A DNA stretch of 64,000 nt from Enoplolaimus lenunculus (Eukaryota; Nematoda; Enoplea; Enoplida; Thoracostomopsidae). Positions 23,101 to 34,380 of this stretch are shown one piece after another; within the stretch, counting starts at the first letter, position 1, and every line of letters begins with the position of its first letter. The DNA lies in assembly GCA_030248215.1 (NCBI GenBank), contig JASANG010003292.1, positions 124,001 through 188,000 on the forward strand, read 5' to 3'. The position numbers were made by a program, and so were the translations under genes. The notes under the pieces were generated by a model. It was given only the letters and a program-made list of their open reading frames with translations. It was not told where the DNA came from and did not search any database.

Positions 23101-24177
23101 GTATGTAAAATCTCGAATTAATTATCCCTAACGCAGGCCATGTCGGATAGTAACGTCTAAAAATTAAGAACGTTCGATGCATTTTCTTTGCGACATATTT
23201 TGTAATATATATTCAAATTGTGTTGTGAGCAATTCACCCTGACGTTTCCAAGAAAGAACAGTATTAAGTTAAGCAGATATAGATTGAGGTCTTGAGTAAA
23301 AGTAAAAGCAAATGAAATAAAACATATATGCATAAAATACAAACCTGAGTCCCCTAAATGCTACATTAAAGGTTAATATCTTTTATTTCTTATTCAATAA
23401 TAGCCTTAATATTTGACTTCATAAAGTATGATTGAACCCAACAATGCATATAGGCAAAAATGCGTACCTGGGATGCTTGTTCGTTGAAATCAGTTGACGG
23501 TTTTACAATTACGTTACAGTCTGCGCCATCGTTTGAATTTAGATCAACACTGCAAGTCCACTAAAAATACATAAACAGTATATATAGGTGTATAACGCGT
23601 TGAATAATTCACTATAAAGCTGCCGAAGTGCCAGGAATTTTACCGGGGCCGGGGCCCAAGGTCTCGGTGCCGGTACCAACTGGGACCAAGTTATATATTG
23701 TGTAGTGTGTACAGCGTAGTAATAATTTCTTGTTATTTTCATATTTTTGAAACATGAACCGAGCGCGGTAGGATTGTTTTTCATGCGAATCAATTAAGAA
23801 TGGTATATAAAAACTGGCCCTAGTTATGCCCCGGCAAACAACGTGCTGGCCCCGGGACATATATAGTTCATTGAACATTCACTTACACGACAGATAAGCC
23901 GAAGCAAAACAGGCGCATCTCCTTCGGCGCCAAAGGCAAAGGTATACGTACGGACATTTTCAATTATATAAAAGCTAAATAAAACCTGTAAATACAAAAT
24001 CACTCCGAGTAGTTACAATGCTTAAAATAACTTCGTGCTGTATTCCACAGTATACCTATAATATCGAACTTCTCATGTATATTAACACAAACTTACCCAA
24101 CCTTTTTTCTTGAAAATCTCAACGCAAACCGCACCTAGAGCACCGCGTCCACCGTAAACTAGTACTTTTTGAGACAT
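20132..24177 (-). CDS. QDPR: Dihydropteridine reductase (complete, 7 exons)
   Basis: QDPR regenerates tetrahydrobiopterin from quinonoid dihydrobiopterin with NADH in the cytosol, supporting the aromatic amino-acid hydroxylases. Minus-strand exons 24177-24097, 23560-23468, 22903-22804, 22647-22507, 22151-22043, 20753-20670 and 20237-20132 join at GT-AG sites with matching phases into 237 residues (human 244). Landmarks: the Rossmann glycine motif [11 protein letters not shown] at 5-15, [14 protein letters not shown] in exon 3, the catalytic Y-x-x-x-K as Y143-GFA-K147, [13 protein letters not shown] in exon 6, and [11 protein letters not shown] near the C-terminus. The short-chain dehydrogenase core is complete with no stop or shift. 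AGs lie at 24187-24186 and further upstream, so a 5' untranslated splice or a trans-splice is possible. An old CTGTAGTG element lies in intron 5. Confidence 0.96.
20994..21349. mobile_element. CTGTAGTGACCCGA element, oldest copy, in QDPR intron 5
   Basis: The right end CGGTCACTACAG, CCCCATTTTGAGTCCGAATC and AAAATATATACCAGTCCG-like blocks are in family order, but divergence is much higher than in the 46957 copy. Confidence 0.7.
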
Positions 24178-24185
24178 AACAAAGC

Positions 24186-24187
24186 CT
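24186..24187 (-). promoter_or_regulatory. Candidate splice or trans-splice acceptor just upstream of QDPR ATG
   Basis: The minus strand reads ATTATACGCAG and then 8 nt before ATG. A second, more pyrimidine-rich AG (TTCTTGATTTTAG) lies about 31 nt before the ATG. Either could accept a 5' untranslated exon or a spliced leader. Confidence 0.3.
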
Positions 24188-24502
24188 GCGTATAATTATT
24201 GCAATTGCTAAAATCAAGAATCAACATTCAACAAGTTGCGTAGAGGCTCGGATATGGTAAAATGCAGTCTCAAATAAGCCTTTTTGACTTGTATGCTACA
24301 ATAACTGCAACAGACGGATGCAGCACCTATACGAAAAAGATTCACGCTGACGTTATACATCGATGAAATGGTTGCTGTGTAGTGCACGCCTTTGTATGCA
24401 GCATCCATAATATATGAAAGATGCAAGACACGCGTTGTCTATAGTGCTGACGGTATACATCAGGCATAAAAAATTTAGACAGAACATGTGCGCCTTACTT
24501 AC

Positions 24503-24680
24503 CAGGCACGACTGTGTGCACTGTCAGACCTGCACGGTCAAGAAGACACCTTCCTACAACGTATTCCCTACATCTTCGACACCTGAATCGAATTTCGTAT
24601 CTCTTGCTCGCGAGTCAAGCGCGCTACTCAGTACCACAAACGGCCGAGATGGCAATGTTCTTTGACGCAATATGTACAAG
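24503..24680 (-). promoter_or_regulatory. Candidate 5' untranslated exon or promoter of QDPR
   Basis: The stretch is richer in GC than its surroundings and ends on the minus strand with a strong donor, GCCTG|GTAAGTAAGG (intron begins at 24502). It would pair with the acceptor next to the QDPR ATG. Transcript data are absent, so this stays tentative. Confidence 0.25.
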
Positions 24681-25614
24681 TGTAGCTAAATCTCTTTACT
24701 TTAGTGTGTACACTTTGTATTTACACTTACGCTGCACTAGATATACTAACATGCACCAAGAGGGCAAAGGGGGCCGTGGCCCTCCAATGGTTTTGGAAAA
24801 ATTTTATTTTTGAATAAATTGAATCTAGGATGTCCTGTACGTTTCACTCCCACACACTAGTTGTTGATGTTTCCCTATTAACTGAACCGACATTGCTTTC
24901 ATGGTATATGCACGAAAATTTGTTCTCTCACGCGTTGTTGTGTATAGTGACTGTTTTTGAATCGCGTATTTTCATCAAAAAGTTTCACTGGTTATCGCTG
25001 TTTACAAATAACGGCAATTCGTTGCATTATCCTAGATCATTTTTCACATAAAAAACATTAAATAACATCTTTAAACTATGCTAGGAAGTAATGGGCATCG
25101 GATATTTTTCATATTCCGAAATCCGGCAATTTTTACTGAATATTTATGCGGATATCCGTTATTAAATTTATATTGCGGACAACCGAAAAAATTTGATTCA
25201 GAAGATTGTTACTGACTAATAAATACATGCGTTGACCACCTGAATTAGCACTGCCGGCGGAAGCTCCCCCCGCAACAGTCCAATTGAGAGCAGACACTTT
25301 GGGGACTCCTTTTGGCAACTTAAAAAATTTAGCCACTAACCACGAAGTTATAGAGTTGTAAAACATTTTATTATTACCACCTCGAAACTGTTTGGGGGGC
25401 CACTATCTTAACGCCGGCCCTGTGAATGAGTTGATACGGTTTGGCTGCGTCTGATTTACACCACTGCAACAGAGGTCCTATCGAATGTCACCTTTTCTTC
25501 CAACTATATATACATGAGATGCTTTATGTTTAAAAGAACAAAGAACCACATTCACATTCAAATGACCCTTAGTGGTGCGCCGCTGGCCAATTTCTCACAA
25601 GACCGCAGTAGAGT

Positions 25615-25680
25615 GGCTTAAATGTTAAGAATATTTTTTGCTTGGGCTTAGCTTAAGCTTGTCTTAGGCTTTTAAAATTC
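25615..25680. mobile_element. TTAGGC MITE, fragment
   Basis: TTTTTTGCTTGGGCTTAGC, AAGCTTGTCTTAGGC and the preceding AGAGTGGCTTAAATG correspond to the left arm of the family only. Confidence 0.55.
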
Positions 25681-26208
25681 CGATTCAAAACGAGTTTCGA
25701 CTGCGATGCCGAGTATTTATGTACCACTCAAACAAAAATCCTGGCTACGCCAATCGAATTCAGCCTCTGTAACCAGCCCCACTAATGGAGACTTCTAAAT
25801 CGTGCGCCACTATACAGATTTGTCTACCCCCAACTTAGTGCATAGCGCAACTTGAACATAAAACACTGGTCTAAATGGAAATCAAGCCTAGGTTTCCGCT
25901 TCCTTTGCAAAACACACGTTCTTCCCTACCTACTAATACCGCTGCCTGTGATATCACAAGAGAAACTATACCACCATACAACTTTCTGTGCTGAAAGACG
26001 CATGTCCAGTTTCAATTAGCGCTTTATAAAGCAATACCTTTGTGGAGCAATAGCACACAGATATTAGTTTATGGGCAGCTTGCAACAAAAGTCATATCTT
26101 TTTGTTTATCACAAACGAAGAGAATAAATTATAGCAAAATTCTGCGACTAGCTAACAAATTATTAATATTAATGCAACGTTATTCAATCTGCAACTGCGA
26201 CTCGACAG

Positions 26209-26332
26209 TGAACAGTTCTGAAACAAAATCATCGCTTTTTATATCGAAATACATATTGAAGATGAGTAAGTGAACAGCTCTGAAACAAAATCATCGCTTT
26301 TTATATCGAAATACATATTGAAGATGAGTATT
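26209..26332. repeat. Recent tandem duplication, 2 x 62 bp
   Basis: Two adjacent units beginning GTGAACAGTTCTG and GTGAACAGCTCTG are near identical (one clear difference, TTC against CTC). Almost no divergence implies a young event. Confidence 0.85.
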
Positions 26333-28558
26333 TTAGCATTGTTTCAGCTTACCGCATCGTTTTTGCACATTCGTCATTTTATATGCAGTGTTTACACAAT
26401 TGCAATATAAGTTATTTTTAAAGAATATAACTAGTTATACAAAGTAATTATACTACACATTTCAGACGCTGTATTCATGCTAAATGTACAACTTCTACAG
26501 CCAAGTTTTTAACAACCATGGGTTCTGGGTTCCTTACAAACTGTAATTAGACGTGTACAAACGAGCATCGATAGACGTGGTAAAATACTTATTTCAGTTA
26601 TAACAAATATCCTTTTTCTTAAAAATTGGTACTGTAATGTAAAAACGCACCGTACACGCGCATATCGCAAATCTGTGACTACTTTATTGGCCTGGCCAAC
26701 ATCAGAAAATTGGCTGATTTTCAAGTTCAGAATTATAATTTTCCGTCGTAATCTCTTCTTGGATCCAGAGCACATTTTCGTCATCGCCGCCTTTATAATG
26801 CTTAAAAAGTACACGCCCTAATATCACATTCATTCATACGCAGTTATTGTGTATTCCAATCAAGTAGTAGTACTCGAAACACTGTGACCTACATATTTTT
26901 GAGTTGCATTTTATACTTTTAGTTTGCTGCTTTCGATTATTGATATTTTTAAAATAAAATATGAATATATAATGCGACACAGATTAAATTTCGAGTATGT
27001 TTTAATGTATTTTAAGGTATTTAAAAGCTCTGCATAAGGTTTATAACCCCAACCTGGAATTGATTTTACGGCTTCGTATGAAATTTGTGATACCAGATTT
27101 TTGGTGTATTTTCTCGTTTGCTATGCTTCAGATTATTTCATAATTCTGTAATGTAGTGAGCTCGTCGGAATAAGCTGCATCCTCATTTTATACAACTTTA
27201 TTTTTACACTGTCGACTCGTTTTTACAAAAGGCAATTTTTTTACACTGTTGACTCGGTTTTACAAAAGGCAATTTAACTTGAAATGGAAGTAAATTCTTT
27301 AAGTATTCATTTTAATTCATTTGCAAGCTTATTATCAGAAAAACTTGGTTTACTACATACATAAAATAGAGGTATTTTTATCTGATATGTTTTAGTAAAC
27401 AATTATTCCAAATTCAAATTTTATAACTTTTCGTTGTATAAACGACAACATGCTATGTATGATCCACGGATTCACCTATCGCGGACTGATACATTTCCCA
27501 GAGTGCACCAGAGATTGCATCAATACTTGAAAATGTGCTCTAATACGAGGTTCACGTTATAACTGGGTTAGCCTGGAACAAAATTTTGTCTCAATTAGTA
27601 GAAAAATTTTATTTGCACGTTGATTCGCTATCAAATTCAAAACATTTGAATTGTCTGCTACCGTGATATAAATGACATTCACTATTTGTACTGCAATATC
27701 ATATGGTATTCGAAATATTGTATGTCAATATATCACTTGTGTGAAAATGTCTGCAAAGTTGTGGTAAACTAGTTTGAATGTCCTGTAAACGTTACATGAT
27801 AAGTACTAAACATTTAGATTTGCATTATTTATACTTAGAAATATTTTTTGGGGAAATTCCCACCCGAATCAGAAATGTAGAAACTAATTCATCATTCGAA
27901 ATAATTCTTCTTACTATGTTGTCAGTGTGCACAACCTATATACAATGTCCTTGGGATCATATATTTGTTAGAATTTTGCAATATCATATTATATTCGCAT
28001 AAATGTCCCGTGGTATACGAATCAAGGCTAATTGTGTACGATGATAGCCTCAGGTTGGTGATTTGCATGTCATTATGTGACATTCACATTTTGTCATCAT
28101 ACCCGCTATTTAATTGATTGCAACATTTTATGTTGACGCCGAATCAACATGGAAGACAACGTGTTCCTGGCTGCCCCAATACGTGAACCCTGCAAGCATG
28201 AATATAAATACATATTTTACATGATCGCAGTGCAGCGATACAGAATTTTTTAAATTTGAATCAAAAGCCTCCCTGTACATAATAAACATAAGAGCCAATG
28301 TTATTTTGCGGAGCGTAAACATACTTAGCTTATGTCTGAGCATAAAACTTGAAACTTACTCAAAAAATTACTTTAAAGCATAAGCTGACTAAATATAATA
28401 CATAGTATCGTCAAAAAGCTTGGATGAAAAATAAATAACGGTCCACAACCAGCTAACAAAAGGGTTCCCCCTGGCAGGAGCGTCGAAACAGACATCAGTC
28501 ACCATCGTACTTGGGTCGCCACAGTAACAAATCTTACGGTACGTACCTTGAAAATCGA

Positions 28559-28739
28559 GGCCAGTGTTACTTTAAGGGGCGTAAGCGTAAGCATATTTAA
28601 GCCTGAACCTAAGCGTTGCAAAAATGACTTCCTAAGCCTAAGCCTATAAGCCTAAGCAAAAAAATGTAATCAAGACTCTAAACCTACTCTTTTATAGACC
28701 CACCAGAAACCTGGACGCCCCTTAAAGTAACATGGGGCC
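28559..28739. mobile_element. TTAGGC MITE, variant terminal repeat
   Basis: Termini GGCCAGTGTTACTTTAAGG and CCTTAAAGTAACATGGGGCC are inverted and differ from the usual ATGTAAAGATCAGGGG end. The interior is standard CCTAAG hexamers with an AAGCAAAAAAATG tract. This looks like a subfamily. Confidence 0.8.
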
Positions 28740-28740
28740 C

Positions 28741-28941
28741 GCTTGTCCATGATCTAAGGCTTAACTGCGTAAACTGCATGAATTTTAACATGCCTGGATT
28801 TTTTTCCATTTCCGAAAGTCTCGTGGGATATTTTTTTCGGCGCCTTGGCAGCGATAGACTCACTGGCGCCGTGAGAGTAGATTCAATTTTTACATGAGTG
28901 CTTTTGTCTTTGTTCATGCGCAAAAGCTCGTGGGAATTCAT
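28741..28941 (-). CDS. Possible coding exon, unknown product
   Basis: An open frame of about 67 codons starts MNSHELLRMNKDKSTHVKIE and continues with a basic stretch PRRRKKYPTRLSEMEKN. Its composition resembles protein more than most frames nearby, and it then runs into the TTAGGC-type element at 28739. I recognise no family, see no good donor, and cannot exclude chance. Confidence 0.25.
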
Positions 28942-29063
28942 CGCTTTTTTGTGTCTATTTTGTTATTAAGGTCGAGGCTTATTGGCCGTGTAAGCTCAAT
29001 CGCGAAAGCCAAAGCTTGCTCGTTTTGCGCGAACGCTCTGTGAGATGGCACCCTATATATATA

Positions 29064-29416
29064 TTAGTGTTGTACACCGGCCAGGAACCGGCACCGGCCA
29101 TTGACCGGCCGGCTAGCCAGAGGAATTGGCCGGCCGGACAGTAATTGCTTATCATAGAAAAAGCTGAAACAATTGTGACATCTCTTTTAGTGTAATACAT
29201 ATTTCACAACGAGACCGTTTCTTTATTGAATTACTGAGCCTAAAATGTTTGGTAATCTTGTAAAAACGTAACGATATAGGTATACCATAAAAATGTTTGA
29301 TATAATTTTTAAAATTTTGTATATTAGTCGGCCGGCGGCCAATGACGGCCTCTCAAAGGTGTCGTTGACCGCTGGCCGGCCGGCCAGTAGGAACAGTGGT
29401 AACTGCACAACACTAA
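29064..29416. mobile_element. GGCCGGCC-rich inverted-repeat MITE
   Basis: Ends TTAGTGTTGTACACCGGCC and GTGGTAACTGCACAACACTAA are inverted. Each arm carries CCGGCCGGC blocks, with an AT-rich middle. Inserted in a TATATA tract. hAT-like by its TAGTG end, but an exact target duplication was not found. Confidence 0.7.
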
Positions 29417-31033
29417 ATATATCTATTGTAAATTTACTGGTATTTGTCTGCGGTTTATTAAAACATGAAAAATTCTAAACAGATAATTGAGTGTATATAT
29501 TTCTAGTATTTACCGGGTTACGCGTAAGCAGATTTTGTACTATGTTAGCAGTTTAAATTATTATTCTAAAAACCACTGAAATCTGTGAACATATTGAGGG
29601 CATACAGCGAATTTTAGGGCAGAAGTATTCACAAATATTTAACCACTACTTTTTTATTGCCACGTTAGGTGTTGATTGATAGTATTAATACTGGAATTCT
29701 CGATGTCTGCGGAAAACTTGTTAAATTTGTAATTTTTGGTTTTAATTTTAAACCAGGCGCAACCACATATCCGGCTCGGGTTGCGGTAAATAATCGACAC
29801 TCGGCTTTGGTCAGTTGCCGGAAGCTTTTTTCAACTTTAAAAAGATTGACGCTTCATCATTTGTGTTTATGCCAACTGCCGTGGAACTGATTGACTTATA
29901 CTCTGTCATAGCAAATGTTTACATTTGTGCTTTATATTAGCTATGTTATTAGTTGTTTTTGTTGCTTATGATATTAGGCGGTTTAGCTATTGTTTATTAA
30001 GGCTTTCTGTTGAATCTGGCCTGCTAAAATAGAAGTTCTAATTAATCTTTACAGATTGTTATGTTTTAGAGAATCTATTAACTCATCTAATTATTAATAA
30101 TAAATTTATTTCGTTTTGGTGTCCAAAAAGTGGTATCATGTAGTATATGAAAAAAGAGAAATTATAAATTAATTTCAAGTTAGTTTTTACACGGAACACC
30201 GTTTGATATTTGGAAGTAATTTGTATTTTTTGGTTTTTTTCATTTCGGACCATTGCCAGTTGCGGATCCGGGGGCAGGGATAAATCGGCGGCATTATTCC
30301 ACACTCACTTGCACTGGGGTGCTGAACATTTTGCAACATAATAAAATATGTAAGTAAATTCATTTGATCATACGAAGCTGGCAATGTATATTTTCTACGC
30401 TGAATAGGTTAAAAAATAAGATACAGCGTAAATTTAAATTTTAGACGCAATCAGCGCAATTGTTCGGATCGTGAAACTAAAATGTATTTTTGTTGACGGA
30501 AGGCAATTTCACCTCTCAGAAAATTTTCACACACATATTATAGTATACATTAAAAGTCGCTTTTAAACTTTTGCTCTCTCTCTCCCGTCAGAAATTTCTG
30601 GATCCGCCGCTGTGTCCATGATATGTTTTTGTTTTTGTTTGTAGTTGGTTTTAAAGTTTCAACTAAAAAGATCTTTATTGCAGCTAACCAATATTGATTG
30701 TCCTACAAAATTTAAATTTTCGTTGTTTGGTTTAGTGCTTTTGGTACAATTGGGTTTGTATTACTTTAAGCTCTGGAGTATAAAATAATTATGGTTAATA
30801 AAAGGGCCAGATAGTCACATGGTCCCCGGGCCTCCTAGTCATACGAGCCCCAGACCTGTTCATACGGGCCGCTGACCTCCTGTTCATATGGGCCTCGGGC
30901 CTCACTCCACCTTAATAGGGCCCTGTACCCACACAATTGTGTGCCACCAAATGCTAATAGTTTAACTTTATTTATAGACCTGTAAACCGGCTCAACAAGC
31001 TATAGAGATTAAAAGATTTGCAACACGGGTACG
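29417..31033. other. AT-rich DNA, no feature recognised
   Basis: No exon or clear element was seen, apart from GGCCTCCTAGTCATACGAGC-type short repeats at about 30820-30900. Confidence 0.4.
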
Positions 31034-31200
31034 CAGCCGTAGCCAAGGGGATGCCATTGGGGCTCACAGCCCCCCTTGGAAAAATTTTGCCTTTCCAGAA
31101 AATTTTTAACCATGCTTGTAAGTTTATTGATGAAAACCATTGAATGACCATCCTGAAAAATGTTTAGCGCCCTCTAGCAAGGTGAGCTAGCTACGGGCAT
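31034..31200. mobile_element. CCCGTAGCCAGCTC-type element
   Basis: Begins CAGCCGTAGCCAAGGGG and ends AGCTAGCTACGGGCAT, inverted. Interior landmarks CCATGCTTGTAAG, CCATTGAATGACC and CCTGAAAAAT recur at 33225, 38475, 41551 and 55611. Confidence 0.65.
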
Positions 31201-31216
31201 GTAAAGGTTTAACATG

Positions 31217-31302
31217 ACTTATTAGCAGAGTGCAACCAGAATTTCTGTTCCGGCATTATTTAATCTTCCGGTTCCGGGAAATGATAATTCCGGTTGCATC
31301 CT
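31217..31302. mobile_element. Short hAT-like element with CCGGTTCCGG interior
   Basis: Ends CAGAGTGCAACCAGAATTTC and ATTCCGGTTGCATCCTG are inverted. It resembles the CAGGGTACAACCGG family at 42544. Confidence 0.5.
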
Positions 31303-31413
31303 GGTTTATATCACAGATCTTAAAACTTCAGTAACGGCCAAAACGCAACAGGTTTCAACTTCGACCAGGAGATAATTCAAAGCTAAAGACCCGATCGAAA
31401 TATCTTTACTTCT

Positions 31414-31527
31414 GTCTTTTGCTTGCTTGTCTGTGTAGGATAGCTTATATTGTTCAACTATTTTCAACTTGTCTTTTGCTTGCTTGTCTGTGTAGGATAG
31501 CTTATATTGTTCAACTATTTTCAACTT
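31414..31527. repeat. Tandem duplication, 2 x 57 bp
   Basis: Two adjacent units beginning GTCTTTTGCTTGCTTGTCTG are identical over nearly their whole length. The period is a multiple of three, so one minus-strand frame reads KLKIVEQYKLSYTDKQAKD twice; there is no other sign of coding. Confidence 0.9.
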
Positions 31528-32764
31528 TTACTAAATCTACGTCCGTATCCATCTAAATATGTATTCATATTTAGACAAACGCAACAGTTTTCTTATTGAA
31601 CAAACTAATTATACGTTACAGTAGGGGTGTGAATAGTTTGTGATTTCCCATACTTATTAAAATCGCCAACTCCGCGTTCAGGCTCGCGTTCCAATGACAC
31701 GATATTGCTCCGGTTCAATAATGCAGTCGGTTTTCCGCTTTTATTTCCCCCAACAAGGGTCGGCTGAATGATACGGAAGCCGTCAACAGAAGTTTGTGGT
31801 GGGGCGACAGATGAAAAGAATAACCGCTCCCTTGCTCTTAGAACCGGCGGGTGGGGTCCAGGACGCGGCCAGGGGTTGGTTTTATGGATCTAAACGTTTA
31901 TAGGGATTTTTGTAACGGCGACTGTACCTAATATCTTTTCGAGTTTGTACCCCAAGAATACCATTTTCAAAAATTTCACAGAGCACAACCCACCGTATTT
32001 TATAAATTCCTGCAAAAACGAAATCGACTTGTATAAAGTATCATCGAGGCGGTGGGGCGACAAGCAGAATAGAGACAGCGCTGAACGCGGAAACTATATT
32101 CCGTAGAAATTGTGCATAGTGGAAAGTAGTTTAAATGATAGAAAGTATATGGGTTGTAGAGACTACAGACGGGAGAGACACAAAGCGAAACTAATAATTT
32201 TACGAGGGGGGCAGATTTTAAAAAGAACCCCTTTAAAGTTACATCTAAAGAGCAGACAACTCGGGAGATCGATGACTAAAAGTTGGAAACGGGGGTACTT
32301 ACAAAATCTGACAACACTTTTAATACATAAAGGAGTCGATCCTGTCTAGAAAAACAGGGGGATGTTGAGAATCGGTTGTGAGGGGGGGGGGGTAGGTGGT
32401 GGTGGGAGCGGCTTGGAGAACAATAATTTTGTCAAAGTTGTTACCGTTCGAAAAACGCAAACTTTAAACGTGAAGCTGTATTTATTTTATCGAGTGCGTC
32501 TATACACATTCGTTTGTATAATTTTTGTTGAGTTACATATTTAGCAGGTGGTGTTCGCAGACCATTAATTGCCATTAAACTAATTTGAGGGCAAATGTTT
32601 TACACCGAGGGTAAAATATACGCCGGGTCCAGGAGCGACACTGATAAAAGCTGGGTGAGGCATAAAATGTTAGTTGATATAACACATTTTCAGTCTATTC
32701 TCTTTATTATACCTTTTGTTTTGAGCAATCTCGGCAATTGAACCTTGTGTCTTTTGCAAACAAA

Positions 32765-32915
32765 CTCAATAAATGGTACAATTAGCACAAAAATTCGAAA
32801 CATTGCACTACACAAAATTACCGGAACCTCGGGTAAAATTCTACCGCAGTCGGAGTCGTATTTTATCGCTGAGCCGGCGCGAAAAACCCATCTGCGGTTC
32901 CGGTTGTATACCCTG
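32765..32915. mobile_element. CAGGGTACAACCGG-family fragment
   Basis: Right end GGTTCCGGTTGTATACCCTG matches the terminus of 42544-42939. The left part is lost or decayed. Confidence 0.55.
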
Positions 32916-32961
32916 CGCAGTTTACATCAAGAAATATTTTCAAGGTACATCAATCTAAATA

Positions 32962-33162
32962 TACACTGTAAAAAATGGGGAGTCAAATTGACTCTGTGGA
33001 AGCAGGTATTTCTGACTACACAAACTGAGTCAAATGTGACTCCGCCAGAGTCAATAGTGAATCGAATTTGACTCCGGCGGAGTCAAATTCGACTCAGTTT
33101 GTGTAGTCAGGAAAAGCCTGTTTCCGATAGAGTCAATTGGACTCCCCATTTTTTACAGTGTA
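32962..33162. mobile_element. GAGTCAAAT palindromic MITE
   Basis: Termini ACACTGTAAAAAATGGGGAG and CTCCCCATTTTTTACAGTGT are perfect inverses. About eight GAGTC/GACTC motifs lie inside. This is the cleanest copy in the window. Confidence 0.9.
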
Positions 33163-33224
33163 CCATGCAAAACAAACATTTATTTCAAACACCGTGTTTA
33201 TTGCCCCCCCGGACCCGTAGAAAG

Positions 33225-33365
33225 GAAGGATCCAATAGCTTCAGCCCCCTGGAAAAATTTTGGCTCCCAAGGAAACTTTAAACCATGCTTGTAAATCAAC
33301 AAAACCCTTGTATGCCCCTCGTGAAAATTTTTACACCCCCCCCACCAAGGCGAGCAGGCCACTGA
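33225..33365. mobile_element. CCCGTAGCCAGCTC-type element, decayed
   Basis: Contains GGAAAAATTTTGGCTCCC, AACCATGCTTGTAA and CACCAAGGCGAGCAGGCCA in family order. Confidence 0.55.
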
Positions 33366-33808
33366 CCTGCTCCCCCTTGCGTTTAGTAGTCAATTATAGA
33401 CTAAGTCTGTCACTCTAATTGGTGCCATTCACCGCCGTTAACTGAAATACTAAGCTTGGGTCTATAGTTTGTGGAAAATAACTTAGTGTATTTAAACTAA
33501 AGTATATGTTTTTATGTTTTCTAAAAATTAAGCTTATTAATATGCACAGTATATACTTGTCGTTGGGCGTATGATGATTAAGATTAAATTCGAATGCGAA
33601 TATCAAGGCCCGCCTTCCCAAATGCGTGTTGCACCTGTCACCAGTTCGTGACAGGTTTTGTAACTTTCGTGCAAGTGAATGCTGAAGCTCAAAACTCAAC
33701 TTTTGCATATGATTTGCTCTACTCCTGTACCAATTTTGAGTTCACAGCTGGGATAGTTAGCAAGTTTTAAAACCTATTACTAACTGATGATAGTTGCTAT
33801 ATACACAT

Positions 33809-34056
33809 TTAACCCAGGCAACTCAATGCAGTGTATATACGTTAAATAGTATATATCGCACCGTGTTTAACAAATGCAACACGCATACATAGTACTAAAT
33901 TACCACAAGACGTGAGAGCCCCTCGGGCTCGAGCGTCAAGCTCGTATAGCTGAGTGGTGATGGTATACGCCTCCCACTCCAGTCACTGGAGTTCGAATCT
34001 TAGCATAAAAGTAGGTCTCAGGGGAAATAGAAAATATTCATGTGAGAAAGGGTTAA
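33809..34056 (+). mobile_element. TTAA-flanked element with tRNA-like core, copy A
   Basis: TTAA lies at both ends and the right terminus is ATGTGAGAAAGGG. The left terminus has lost its CTTCTCACATTGAG block. The core reads TAGCTGAGTGGTGATGG (A-box-like), then GAGTTCGAATCTTAG (B-box-like) about 35 nt on. Near-identical to copy B but inverted. Confidence 0.8.
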
Positions 34057-34244
34057 GAATATGGGCAATAGTTGAGTTTAGAACATATAGCAAGTTTATT
34101 ATCGAGCTATTCGTATTAGGCTTAAGTTGAAGTTTAAAAGTTAATGGTAGGTTTAATTCTAGAGGCTCTTTCGGCCCTATGCTGGCAGTCGTCGGGTTTC
34201 TAATTTTGCCCATATCAGGTGCGAAACGTATTTCTTCAGGACTA

Positions 34245-34380
34245 CAATAGAGCAAGCTTAAACATTAGACTAACTTTTTAGCCTATGCTTAGGTTTAGGT
34301 ATAAGCTCATTCTAACGTCTAAGCTTAGGTTTAGGAATATGCTTTATGCTACTGTTACGGCCCTGTTCTATCCATTGGCC
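34245..34380. mobile_element. TTAGGC MITE, decayed
   Basis: AGAGCAAGCTTAAAC, TTAGGTTTAGG hexamers, and the right end GGCCCTGTTCTATCCATTGG. Confidence 0.65.

Larger units (their letters stand above)
24700..28558. other. AT-rich DNA, no gene recognised
   Basis: It contains a fragment of the ATGGGCATCGGATAT element (about 25088-25185; relative of 48840-49088), a TTAGGC fragment and a recent 62-bp duplication. A minus-strand stretch at about 26725-26800 reads KGGDDENVLWIQEEITTENY and then stops, but no partner exon was found. Confidence 0.4.

Noticed and set aside
26725-26800. Terminal exon reading KGGDDENVLWIQEEITTENY
   Set aside because: Only about 30 codons, no partner exon found on the minus strand, acceptor ambiguous; kept only as a note in the region entry.
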